A stretch of 17,782 nt of DNA from positions 1 through 17,782 of the forward strand of contig NZ_JAMBOH010000053.1 of assembly GCF_023715505.1 (NCBI RefSeq). Reading direction: 5' to 3'. Numbering within the stretch: position 1 is the stretch's first letter; every line of letters starts with the position of its first letter. The notes under the pieces were generated by a model. The model searched no databases, was not told the origin of the DNA, and saw only the letters and a list, made by a program, of their open reading frames with translations. Source of the DNA: Neobacillus cucumis. GTDB lineage: Bacteria; Bacillota; Bacilli; Bacillales_B; DSM-18226. Below are positions 7,621 to 14,862 of this stretch, piece by piece. The position numbers were made by a program, and so were the translations under genes.

Positions 7621-7968
7621 ATGAAGAAATTAATTTGTAGAAATTGCGGGAATGCAGAGTTTAAGGTTCTAAATGTAGGCGAAACATTATGCAAGTGTGG
7701 ACGGAGGTTAACCAAACTAAGTGATTACCAATGGGAAAATTCACAAAAATGGAAGGAAGATCAAAGGCGCCGGGCTGAGATCATTTCAAAAATCAGTCTG
7801 TTGAAGCGGGAGATTGACCAATGCCTTGATGAACGGGATGAAGAAGGCTTTAAAAAGCGAACGTTTGAATTAAAGCTTTGTCATCATTTCTTAGACCACG
7901 CACTGCAGGATTCCAAGCACCGCTACAAGAAGCACATCAAGGAAAATCAAAATAAGTTTAGTTTTTAA
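7621..7968 (+). CDS. Zinc-ribbon protein with IDEAL-like helix, 115 residues
   Basis: No named family is certain. The N-terminus carries two cysteine pairs, CRNCG and CKCG, within the first 30 residues, a probable zinc ribbon. The remainder is highly charged and helical. One stretch (LLKREIDQCLDERDEEGFKK) resembles the short IDEAL motif seen in small Bacillus proteins that bind partner proteins; this match is by eye only. A HHFLDHAL segment and a Lys-rich end follow. The ATG at 7621-7623 has GGAGGTG upstream and a sigma-B-type promoter at 7560-7586, so it is probably a stress-induced cytoplasmic protein. The promoter of the next gene (glsB-like) begins one base after its stop codon, with no terminator between, so read-through into that gene is likely. 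Confidence 0.8.
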   Translation: MKKLICRNCGNAEFKVLNVGETLCKCGRRLTKLSDYQWENSQKWKEDQRRRAEIISKISLLKREIDQCLDERDEEGFKKRTFELKLCHHFLDHALQDSKHRYKKHIKENQNKFSF

Positions 7969-7994
7969 GTTTAATTGTCGAAACACGCGGGTAT
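7969..7994 (+). promoter_or_regulatory. Sigma-B promoter of the glsB-like gene (exact consensus)
   Basis: GTTTAA (7969-7974), 14 bases, GGGTAT (7989-7994): an exact match to the sigma-B consensus, 43 bases before the ATG at 8038. The -35 box starts immediately after the stop codon of the upstream gene. Confidence 0.85.
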
Positions 7995-8037
7995 TTAATT
8001 AGCATAACTCAATGAAAAATAGAAAGGGGACATTTTC

Positions 8038-8292
8038 ATGGGATTTATTTGGTCATTAATTATTGGAGGAATCATCGGCTGGTTAGCTGGACTTATTCTT
8101 GGACGTGACGTTCCAGGAGGAATTATCGGTAATATTATTGCAGGATTTGTAGGAGCATGGCTTGGGTCATTGATTTTAGGCGGATGGGGGCCAGTGATTG
8201 GCGGATTCTATATCCTTCCGGCCCTAATCGGTGCGATTGTCCTAGTGTTTGTCTTAAGTCTTATCCTTAAAGGAATGAGAAAAACTGCATAA
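8038..8292 (+). CDS. GlsB/YeaQ/YmgE family stress membrane protein
   Basis: The 84-residue, very hydrophobic and glycine-rich protein has three membrane segments, at about residues 3-21, 27-48 and 55-78. Family patterns include GGIIGWLAGLILGRDVPGG, NIIAGFVGAWLG and a C-terminal basic end (KGMRKTA). This family was formerly called transglycosylase-associated, though no enzyme activity is established; members are common in general stress regulons. The ATG at 8038-8040 is preceded by GAAAGGGGA. An exact sigma-B consensus promoter lies just upstream and a terminator just downstream. Confidence 0.9.
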   Translation: MGFIWSLIIGGIIGWLAGLILGRDVPGGIIGNIIAGFVGAWLGSLILGGWGPVIGGFYILPALIGAIVLVFVLSLILKGMRKTA

Positions 8293-8310
8293 CCAAAAGG
8301 AATTAATGAA

Positions 8311-8338
8311 GACTGCCTAACCGGCGGTCTTTTTATTT
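8311..8338 (+). terminator. Terminator of the glsB-like gene
   Basis: GACTGCC (8311-8317) pairs with GGCGGTC (8323-8329) with one G-T pair and a 5-nt loop, followed by TTTTTATTTT. It lies 19 bases after the stop codon and is convergent to cls. Confidence 0.8.
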
Positions 8339-8488
8339 TGATTGTAGGTCATTCATTTCCCGTTTTACCTTGCTTCTCCTTTTTGCGGGCAATGAACCGC
8401 CACCTCATTTACCCCCAAAAACCTTTTCCCGCTTTGCTGAGTAATGAATCCTACTCGTAAAAAAAAGTACCCGCCGCAGCGAATACCC

Positions 8489-9988
8489 CTACAATACGCC
8501 AGAAAACAACCTGGCAAATGACTCCTTCCACTTAATCTCCAAGCCTCTTTTATAAAACTCTACCGGGCGGATCCGACGGCACTCCTTCATGTCCTCTTCA
8601 TAATGGGCGACAAGATCATGAATCGAGTCCGTTCCCGTTAAGAATAAATTCACCTCAAAATTCAAATGAAAGCTCCGCATATCCATATTGGCTGTACCAA
8701 TCGAGGCCAAATCACCATCAACGATCATCACCTTTTTATGTAGAAATCCCTTTTGATAGGAATAAATCTCAATACCTGCCCGCAAAAGCTCCGGGAAATA
8801 CGATTGTGTCGCATATTGAGTCAGGAAACCATCATTGGTGTCAGGCACCATTAAGCGCACCTGTATGTTGTTTTGTGCGGCGATTCTTAGTGCGGTTTGG
8901 ATGGCCTGGTTGGGTATGAAGTACGGGGTGGCAATCCAGATCGATTTTGTGGCGCAGCTGATCATCGAATAGTAATGGTCGCTCATGTCTCGTGTTTCCG
9001 GACCGGTTGCGACGACGTGCACCAATCCATCACCGGCCACCGGTATCGGGCGAAGATAGCGTTCTTGATCAAAAAGGATTTCTCCACACGCGTACTTCCA
9101 ATCTAGTAAAAACACCGCATGCAGGGTTTGAACGGCTTCCCCTTCGAGCACGACATGACTGTCACACCAAAAGCCGAAGTCATCGTCTTCACCAAGATAT
9201 TCGATACCAACGTTTAGTCCTCCGACAAAACCTACTTTTCCATCAATAACAATGATTTTGCGGTGGTTGCGGAAGTTAAACTTCTGATTGTACCAGCCTC
9301 TATTTAGCGGTAAAAAAGGCTGAACATTGATGCCAGCCTCCTTCATTTTCTTAACAATCGGTTTTGAGAGAAAAAAGCTGCCGACCGCGTCGTACAGCAG
9401 CCTAACCTCGATACCCTCCTCTACTTTCACCTTTAAAATATCGATTAGTTCCTGGCCAAGGCGGTCATAGCGGAAAATATAATATTCCAAATGGATAAAG
9501 TCCTGTGCTTCTATTAACCGCCGTTTAATCTCCTGAAAGGTATCAGCACCGTTTCGCAGGATCTTGGTTTTCGTGTTCTGGTTTTGGTCGGTTAAGGTTA
9601 CCTTCTCCAAATAGCTGGCAAAACTGCGCTGGTGATCATTCAGGTTGGATAAGTCGAGCTTTTTTTGTTTTTTCCCTAGGGCTTCTAGCAACTCTCGGTC
9701 ACTCATCCGCTTTCTTTTAAACAGCTCCCCTTTGACTAGCAATTGCCCAGAGTACACATAAAAGATATAGCCCAGAATTGGGAGTAACACTAAAATGTAG
9801 GTCCATAAGAGTGTCGTTTGGGCTGGTCGGTTCTCGAGCCATAAGGCCAGGACCGTGTAGATGATTAGGAAGGCATATAGTGTCATACACAGTGCCTTCC
9901 ACCAAAAAGGAACATCCATAAAAAGGACTAAATAGCCAAAGGCTATCATCATGGCTGCAAAAAGCCATTCAAAGCGTTTAATTTTCAT
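8489..9988 (-). CDS. cls: Cardiolipin synthase (phospholipase D superfamily)
   Basis: This membrane enzyme condenses phosphatidylglycerol molecules to cardiolipin. The 499-residue protein has three N-terminal hydrophobic segments, at about residues 6-24, 28-49 and 60-80, and two PLD repeats. HKD motif 1 is NHRKIIVIDG (His about 242, Lys 244, Asp 249) and HKD motif 2 is LHKKVMIVDG (His about 417, Lys 419, Asp 424), each followed by a GxxN pair (GGLN, GTANMD). The start is set at the ATG at 9986-9988, with AAAGGGTGAT seven bases upstream. The longer frame begins at 10036, but that codon overlaps the -35 box of a sigma-B-type promoter (10016-10041), so an mRNA from that promoter would not contain it. 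The sigma-B-type promoter suggests stress-controlled membrane remodelling. A perfect GGTGTCAGGCACC word (8837-8849) lies within the gene, encoding VPDT. Confidence 0.95.
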   Translation of the reverse strand: MKIKRFEWLFAAMMIAFGYLVLFMDVPFWWKALCMTLYAFLIIYTVLALWLENRPAQTTLLWTYILVLLPILGYIFYVYSGQLLVKGELFKRKRMSDRELLEALGKKQKKLDLSNLNDHQRSFASYLEKVTLTDQNQNTKTKILRNGADTFQEIKRRLIEAQDFIHLEYYIFRYDRLGQELIDILKVKVEEGIEVRLLYDAVGSFFLSKPIVKKMKEAGINVQPFLPLNRGWYNQKFNFRNHRKIIVIDGKVGFVGGLNVGIEYLGEDDDFGFWCDSHVVLEGEAVQTLHAVFLLDWKYACGEILFDQERYLRPIPVAGDGLVHVVATGPETRDMSDHYYSMISCATKSIWIATPYFIPNQAIQTALRIAAQNNIQVRLMVPDTNDGFLTQYATQSYFPELLRAGIEIYSYQKGFLHKKVMIVDGDLASIGTANMDMRSFHLNFEVNLFLTGTDSIHDLVAHYEEDMKECRRIRPVEFYKRGLEIKWKESFARLFSGVL

Positions 9989-10015
9989 GACCGCGATCAC
10001 CCTTTTTCCTATGGA

Positions 10016-10041
10016 ATACCCTTTCTTTTTGTCCATAAAAC
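10016..10041 (-). promoter_or_regulatory. Sigma-B-type promoter of cls
   Basis: On the minus strand GTTTTA (10036-10041), 14 bases, GGGTAT (10016-10021). Transcription would start near 10009, giving a short leader of about 20 bases to the ATG at 9988. This placement decides the cls start codon. Confidence 0.7.
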
Positions 10042-10073
10042 AAAAGAAGCCTCACCCATAATCGGGCGGGCTC
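10037..10073 (-). terminator. Probable terminator of rsbK-rsbM
   Basis: On the minus strand a GC-rich arm at 10064-10072 pairs with 10048-10057, with G-T or mismatch positions and a 6-nt loop, and is followed by TTCTTTTGTTTT. Its T run overlaps the -35 box of the cls promoter, so the two units are packed end to end. Confidence 0.55.
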
Positions 10074-10114
10074 CAAACGGCTTTGAAAAGGTGGCTGGCG
10101 GAAAAAAAAGTAAA

Positions 10115-10169
10115 ATATCGGCGGTTTTTTAGTTGATATCGGCTATTTTCTGCCATATATCGGCGATTT
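10115..10169. repeat. Three 21-bp ATATCGGC repeats
   Basis: ATATCGGC begins at 10115, 10136 and 10157, exactly 21 bp apart, each followed by a K-R-T-T-T-like stretch. The last unit runs into the rsbM stop codon. They fill most of the gap between rsbM and its terminator hairpin. Confidence 0.75.
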
Positions 10170-11033
10170 CTAGATCTTTCGGTAAATCTTCTCTTGTGAA
10201 TTAAATTCCTCGTACTTCAAACTCTTTGGCACAAACAGAATCGACTCTTTACTGCCAAAGCCAACGAAGCCTCCCTCAGCCAAGCTGCTATGAATCAAGT
10301 GATGTACCTGCTGCTGCAGCACGTTATCAAAATAAATCATCACATTTCGGCATAAGATCACGTGAAATTCATTAAACGAGCCGTCCGTGACCAGGTTATG
10401 CTGTGCAAAAAACAAGTTCTCCTCGAGGCTGGGGTGGAAATATGCATACTGGTGGTCGGTCGTATAGTACTCCGAAAAAGCCTTCTTCCCACCTGCTTTC
10501 AGGTAGTTTTTTGTATACTGCTGCATTTTCTTTAGAGGAAATGCCCCCTCTTTAGCGGCAAGCAGTGCTTTTTCATTCATATCGGTGGCATAGATTTTCG
10601 TTTTTTTCGCCAATCCCTCTTCCATCATCAGAATCGCCATCGAGTAAACCTCTTCACCTGTGGCACAGCCAGCATGCCAGATGCGAATCTCAGGAAGGTC
10701 CTTCAAAATCGGCACGACTTGGCTGCGAAAGGCGGCAAAAAAACTAGGGTCACGGTACATCTCTGTCATCCGGATCGACAAATCATTTAACAAGCGCTCC
10801 AAATAACCTTTTTCGTGCAGAACTTTTTCCAAGAGGGCCGTAATCGTTGGTAGCCGCTCCGCTTTCATGCGGTTTAGAATCCTTCTTCTTAAGGAAGCCC
10901 GTACGTACCCTCTAAAGTCGTACCCATACATCTGATACAACCCTTCAAGTAGCACGTTGATTTCAACTTCCTGTAATTCGTTTGTGGGTTCTTCTGTTTC
11001 TGTCAAAAAATCACCCGTCGTGTTGTTGTTCAA
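10170..11033 (-). CDS. rsbM: RsbM, CheR-type methyltransferase modulating RsbK
   Basis: The 287-residue protein has a CheR all-alpha N-terminal domain (YGYDFRGYVRASLRRRILNRM) and an SAM-binding Rossmann domain with IWHAGCATGEEVYSMAIL. Further CheR landmarks are TEMYRDPSFF, KIYATDMNEKAL and CRNVMIYFD. In B. cereus the RsbM homologue methylates the RsbK kinase and keeps sigma-B low; here it is coupled to rsbK, supporting that role. There are no other chemotaxis genes nearby. The preferred start is the TTG at 11031-11033, overlapping the rsbK stop (TTGA) and seven bases after AGGTGA. An ATG at 11060 is the alternative but has no clear ribosome binding site. The start is therefore less certain than the product. 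Confidence 0.87.
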   Translation of the reverse strand: MNNNTTGDFLTETEEPTNELQEVEINVLLEGLYQMYGYDFRGYVRASLRRRILNRMKAERLPTITALLEKVLHEKGYLERLLNDLSIRMTEMYRDPSFFAAFRSQVVPILKDLPEIRIWHAGCATGEEVYSMAILMMEEGLAKKTKIYATDMNEKALLAAKEGAFPLKKMQQYTKNYLKAGGKKAFSEYYTTDHQYAYFHPSLEENLFFAQHNLVTDGSFNEFHVILCRNVMIYFDNVLQQQVHHLIHSSLAEGGFVGFGSKESILFVPKSLKYEEFNSQEKIYRKI

Positions 11034-13819
11034 CCCTGGTTCACCTGCTCTGTCAGCCATACTCGCATCAACGAGAAAAGCTGATCGATATTCAATGGCT
11101 TCATAATATAATCCGAAGCACCGGCTTCCATACACTTATCTCGTTCACCCTTCATCGCCTTGGCCGTCAACGCAATGATCGGCAGATTGTGCATTCCAAG
11201 ATCCTCACGAATGATCTTCATTGCCTCATAACCGCCCATAACCGGCATCATGATATCCATAAAAACAAGGTCATAATCGGACCGGTTTTGCAGCATATCT
11301 AATGCCTGCTTACCGTTTTGCGCGACGTTAACGGTCACACCCTTCCTCTCTAAAGCCGTAACTAGGGCGAATACATTGCGGCCATCATCTTCAACTAGAA
11401 GCACTTTTTTCCCTTTAAACAATTGCTTATCAGAGGATTCCTCTTCGGCCTGGCCATTCTTCCGCTCCTCACTCATCCTTGCCGGTTCCTCGGTTACTTC
11501 ACTAGCAGCGGCGGCTTCCTCCTGCGCCAGTTGGACATCAAGAGGCAGGGATTCGTCCACATCCAATCTGCTCGGAATATAAAGCGTAAACGTACTCCCT
11601 TTCTGAGGTTCGCTCTGAAGCTCGATTGCCCCGCCAAGCAGACGGGTGAATTCACGGCAAATCGATAAGCCCAGACCCGTGCCGCCATATTGCCGGTTTG
11701 TCGTCCCATCCACCTGCTGAAAAGCATCAAAAATAATTTGCTGTTTATCCTGTGGAATACCGATTCCAGTATCGGTCACGGAAATCGCAAGGACAGGTTC
11801 TTTCGTTTGTTTATTCAGTAATTTCCCTGTTTTCTCAGGAGGAGCGAGCTCAATTTGAAGCGTAACGCCTCCCTGCTCCGTAAATTTAAACGCATTTGAT
11901 AAAAGGTTCTTTAATATTTGCTGCAATCGTTGTCCATCCGTCGAGATCACCGGTGGTACATTTGAATCGGTTATGATATCAAACTGTAGATTCTTTTTCG
12001 CTGCTACTGGGTTGAACATATTCCGCATTGTCTGTGGAATCTCGGTAACATTGACTTCATCTGTTACAATTTCAATTTTTCCAGCTTCAATCTTCGATAA
12101 ATCAAGGATATCATCAATCAGCCGCAGCAAATCTGCCCCTGAAGTGTTGACGACCTGCGCGTATTCGGCCACTTCGTTCGCGCCCATTTCTCCGTTATTC
12201 TCCATCAGCATTTGCGACAAAATAAGAATACTGTTTAATGGTGTCCGGAGCTCATGTGACATGTTCGCAAGGAAATCCGTTTTATATTGTGAGCTCATTT
12301 GCAATTTCAACGAATAATCTTCTAGCTCGTCCTTCGCTTTTTTGAGTTCCATCGCCCGCTGCTCGGCATATTCCTTTTGTTCTTCCAAGTATTCATTCGA
12401 GAGCTGCAATTGTTCTTGCTGCATTTGTAATTCTTCCGATTGTGCCTGCAGCTCTTCGGATTGTGCTTGTAATTCTTCGGTAAGGACCTGCGATTCCGCC
12501 AGGAGCCTCTCCACTTCCATACGTCCTGCTACACTTGAGATCGATGAGCCAAATTTGTCCTGAAGTAAATCCAGCAGGGTCAAATGTTGTGAATCGAATG
12601 GCTGAAGCGCGGCAAACTCTACTACTGCCTCTACCCGATTTTCAAATAGGATGGGGGCAATTAATAGATTACGCGGGTTCGACGCCCCTAATCCAGTTGT
12701 TATTTTAAAATGATTATCCGGTATTTGATCAATGAGAAAAATTCTTTTATCTTGTGCAGCCTGGCCAATAATTCCTTCGCCTAAGCGGAAACGAGTCTTA
12801 ACGAGGTCGTCATCCACGGTGGCGTAACCGGCTACTTTTACAAAGTCAATCTCGCCGTCATGTTCGCGGCGTAGATAGACCACCCCATATGACGCTTGAA
12901 GTAGCGGTGCAAGTTTGTTAATAAACAGTTGTGTTAGTTCATTAATATCGGTAATCCCTTGATATAAATTGGAAATATCGGCCAGGCTTTTTTGTACCCA
13001 GTTGTGTTTTTCAAGACTACTGAGCAATTCGTTCATTGCCTCAGCCAGTTCCCGCGATTCGTCGCGTGTATTCACTTTTATCCGTGCCGTCAGATCAACA
13101 TTGGAATTGGCGTCCGTTATTCCTTTTATCGTTGTTATTACCTGTTTTATGGTTTTAACAATCGAGTTCGATAGGATCACAGCTATGGCAATCGTAAAGG
13201 CTGTTACTACAATTATGAGCCCGTATAAAATTAATTTAAGATTGTTTGTATGTTCATTTAGCTTATTAATTCGTTCCGTTGTCAATTTTTTTTCTGTGGC
13301 AAGAAAGGAATCGAACTGCGTACGCAGTTGGTCCGTGATTTTTTTTCCTTCGTTTTCAGCGAAATGCTGTGTTAATAAAGTGGTATTATTGTCCCTCTTG
13401 GCATTGATCGCATATTCGCCGGAATTTGTAATCCAGTTTAGTATTAACGGTTTCATCTCTTCCAAATTTCGCTGTTGGCTTCCGTTATCTGACAACAGGG
13501 CATGTAGTTTATTGTAATTATCCTGCCAGCTTCGGCTCCCTTGTTCATACGGTTCCAGATACTGCTCATCCCCCGTTATGACGTATCCCCTCATGCCGGT
13601 TTCCATATCCAGTACATTTTTTTGAATCTGGTTAGCCAGGTCGTGTATTTCTATATCGTGTTCGGCAACAAAGTCTATCTCATCTTGCAAATCTGTCATT
13701 CTATTAATTACGGTTAATAGTGACAGAACCAAGCAAAGTAAGATCGTTAGGTAGCCAATAATAATTTTTGCATGAATGTTGAAGTTAAATCCCTTAATGG
13801 TAATCGCCCCCCTTATCAT
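11030..13819 (-). CDS. rsbK: RsbK, CHASE3-GAF hybrid sensor histidine kinase controlling sigma-B
   Basis: This is a 929-residue membrane kinase. Order: membrane segment at about 18-38; an extracytoplasmic CHASE3-like domain at about 40-190 (VLDMETGMRGYVITGDEQYL); membrane segment at about 197-216; HAMP; GAF at about 285-430; and a Glu/Gln-rich coiled coil at about 430-510 with repeated EELQAQS. Then comes HisKA with His about 522 in NMSHELRTP, HATPase_c with an N box near 642, DTGIGI near 683 and GGTGLGL near 712, and a C-terminal receiver with Asp about 855 in LVFMDIMMP. This layout and the adjacent rsbM, rsbY and sigB match B. cereus RsbK, which signals to RsbY. The ATG at 13817-13819 has a modest AAGG five bases upstream. 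A sigma-B-type promoter at 13922-13947 suggests positive feedback. The receiver may pass or store phosphate; that is inference. Confidence 0.92.
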   Translation of the reverse strand: MIRGAITIKGFNFNIHAKIIIGYLTILLCLVLSLLTVINRMTDLQDEIDFVAEHDIEIHDLANQIQKNVLDMETGMRGYVITGDEQYLEPYEQGSRSWQDNYNKLHALLSDNGSQQRNLEEMKPLILNWITNSGEYAINAKRDNNTTLLTQHFAENEGKKITDQLRTQFDSFLATEKKLTTERINKLNEHTNNLKLILYGLIIVVTAFTIAIAVILSNSIVKTIKQVITTIKGITDANSNVDLTARIKVNTRDESRELAEAMNELLSSLEKHNWVQKSLADISNLYQGITDINELTQLFINKLAPLLQASYGVVYLRREHDGEIDFVKVAGYATVDDDLVKTRFRLGEGIIGQAAQDKRIFLIDQIPDNHFKITTGLGASNPRNLLIAPILFENRVEAVVEFAALQPFDSQHLTLLDLLQDKFGSSISSVAGRMEVERLLAESQVLTEELQAQSEELQAQSEELQMQQEQLQLSNEYLEEQKEYAEQRAMELKKAKDELEDYSLKLQMSSQYKTDFLANMSHELRTPLNSILILSQMLMENNGEMGANEVAEYAQVVNTSGADLLRLIDDILDLSKIEAGKIEIVTDEVNVTEIPQTMRNMFNPVAAKKNLQFDIITDSNVPPVISTDGQRLQQILKNLLSNAFKFTEQGGVTLQIELAPPEKTGKLLNKQTKEPVLAISVTDTGIGIPQDKQQIIFDAFQQVDGTTNRQYGGTGLGLSICREFTRLLGGAIELQSEPQKGSTFTLYIPSRLDVDESLPLDVQLAQEEAAAASEVTEEPARMSEERKNGQAEEESSDKQLFKGKKVLLVEDDGRNVFALVTALERKGVTVNVAQNGKQALDMLQNRSDYDLVFMDIMMPVMGGYEAMKIIREDLGMHNLPIIALTAKAMKGERDKCMEAGASDYIMKPLNIDQLFSLMRVWLTEQVNQG

Positions 13820-13921
13820 TATATCCTTATTCTAACCTGTAAAATTCTAGGTTTCACCCGTTTTAAACCATTTTGATACGATAGTAATAGTTTTATATCC
13901 AGTTCATTTATCCTACTTCTA

Positions 13922-13947
13922 CTACCCGCTTTTTAAACTTCTTAAAC
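13922..13947 (-). promoter_or_regulatory. Sigma-B-type promoter of rsbK
   Basis: On the minus strand GTTTAA (13942-13947), 14 bases, GGGTAG (13922-13927): one mismatch to consensus. It lies about 100 bases before the rsbK ATG, and its -35 box abuts the AT block CTCTTTTTTTAAAAAT (13948-13963). Confidence 0.7.
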
Positions 13948-13970
13948 CTCTTTTTTTAAAAATTATTAGT

Positions 13971-13996
13971 GTTTCGATTGATTGAGAGACGGGTAC
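13971..13996 (+). promoter_or_regulatory. Sigma-B-type promoter of dps
   Basis: GTTTCG (13971-13976), 14 bases, GGGTAC (13991-13996), 37 bases before the dps ATG. It is divergent from the rsbK promoter, with 23 bp between the two -35 boxes. Dps genes are classical sigma-B targets. Confidence 0.75.
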
Positions 13997-14032
13997 TACA
14001 TTGTTATCACACAATCTTGGAGGGATAAAAAG

Positions 14033-14488
14033 ATGGCGAAAACAAAAGAAAAGGTTCAAGTAACAGAGGTACTCAACAAGCAAGTTGCTAACTTCTCCGT
14101 TCTTTATATGAAGCTGCATCATTTTCACTGGTATGTGAAGGGGGAAAACTTTTTCACTCTGCATGTTAAGTTTCAAGAGTTGTATACGGAAGCAGGGCTG
14201 CATCTGGATACGATTGCGGAAAGAATGCTGTCACTTGGCGCGTTACCAACTGCGACTCTTAAGGAGCAGTTAGAGCTTTCCTCGATTCAGGAAGCTAGTG
14301 GGGATGAAACTGCTCAGGAAATGGTTCAGGCGCTTGCTGATGATTTTGATACTGTCTGCAAGGAGCTTACTGAAGGGATTACGGAAGCCGAGGAAAATGA
14401 TGACCAGCCGACGGCGGATATGTTTATTGCGATTCGGACTTCGTTAGAGAAGCATGGCTGGATGTTGAAGGCTTATTTAGCAGAATAA
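14033..14488 (+). CDS. dps: Dps-family miniferritin (DNA protection during starvation)
   Basis: Dps proteins form 12-subunit shells that oxidise and store iron and protect DNA from oxidative damage. The 151-residue protein has the four-helix pattern with the ferroxidase ligands of the family: LHHFHWYVKG, FFTLHVKFQELYTE and LDTIAERMLSLG (HWxVxG and DxxxER signatures). The N-terminus is short and Lys-rich (MAKTKEKVQ). The ATG at 14033-14035 follows GGAGG. It has its own sigma-B-type promoter, sits between rsbK and rsbY on the opposite strand, and is followed by a strong terminator. A ferritin-like gene is also found with sigB in B. cereus, which fits stress iron control as part of the module. 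Confidence 0.95.
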   Translation: MAKTKEKVQVTEVLNKQVANFSVLYMKLHHFHWYVKGENFFTLHVKFQELYTEAGLHLDTIAERMLSLGALPTATLKEQLELSSIQEASGDETAQEMVQALADDFDTVCKELTEGITEAEENDDQPTADMFIAIRTSLEKHGWMLKAYLAE

Positions 14489-14492
14489 GAGT

Positions 14493-14536
14493 AAAAAGGG
14501 TGCACGGTGAGTCCAAGCCGGTACCCTTTTTTTATT
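14493..14536 (+). terminator. Terminator of dps
   Basis: AAAAGGGTGC (14494-14503) pairs with GTACCCTTTT (14521-14530), with one G-T pair and further internal pairing, followed by TTTATT. It begins five bases after the stop codon. Confidence 0.85.
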
Positions 14537-14567
14537 GTTGGACCGAAACTAGATAGCTATTTTTAAA

Positions 14568-14594
14568 GGGCACTATGAATCTCTCATAGTGCCC
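14568..14594. terminator. Perfect 11-bp hairpin between dps and rsbY, first unit of the 52-bp array
   Basis: GGGCACTATGA (14568-14578) and TCATAGTGCCC (14584-14594) pair perfectly around ATCTC. T-rich tracts lie on both sides (GTTTTGATTATTTTTT on the plus strand, TTTAAAAA on the minus strand), so it could stop transcription from either convergent gene. Confidence 0.55.
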
Positions 14595-14854
14595 GTTTTG
14601 ATTATTTTTTCCCGCCCACGGGCACTATTATCCTCTCATTATGCCCGTCCGGTTCATTTCTCCCGTTCGCGGGCACAATCGTCCTCTCATATTGCCCGTC
14701 AGGATTATTTTCTCCCATTCGCGGGCACAATCGTCCTCTCGTATTGCCCGTCAGGATTATTTTCTCCCATTCGCGGGCACAATCGTCCTCTCGTATTGCC
14801 CGTCCGGTTCATTTTCTCCTGCCCACGGGCACTATCATCCTGTTCGAATCCTTT
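14568..14854. repeat. 52-bp tandem array with degenerate hairpins, about 5.5 units
   Basis: GGGCAC recurs at 14568, 14620, 14671, 14723, 14775 and 14827, spacings 52, 51, 52, 52 and 52. Each unit holds a GGGCAC...GCCCG inverted repeat and a roughly 24-bp pyrimidine-rich linker. The third and fourth linkers are identical, and neighbouring units differ at only a few bases. The array explains most of the 374-bp gap between dps and rsbY (14489-14862); no gene is seen there. Confidence 0.9.
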
Positions 14855-14862
14855 TTACCCGC

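Noticed and set aside
8837..8849. GGTGTCAGGCACC repeat inserted into cls
   Set aside because: It encodes VPDT in a position where the family normally has a similar VP-x-x-D stretch, and the length is unchanged; likely coincidence or convergence, not an insertion.
10050..10082. A second sigma-B-like promoter for cls (GTTTGG-N15-GGGTGA)
   Set aside because: It falls inside the rsbM terminator hairpin and matches less well than the site at 10016-10041.
12969..13517. 182-codon plus-strand frame opposite rsbK
   Set aside because: It is antisense to the well-conserved CHASE3/HAMP coding region, with no ribosome binding site and no recognisable protein.
14568..14854. Possible CRISPR array
   Set aside because: The units are similar over their whole 52 bp, including the linkers, so there are no unique spacers; no cas genes are present. 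It is a tandem minisatellite.
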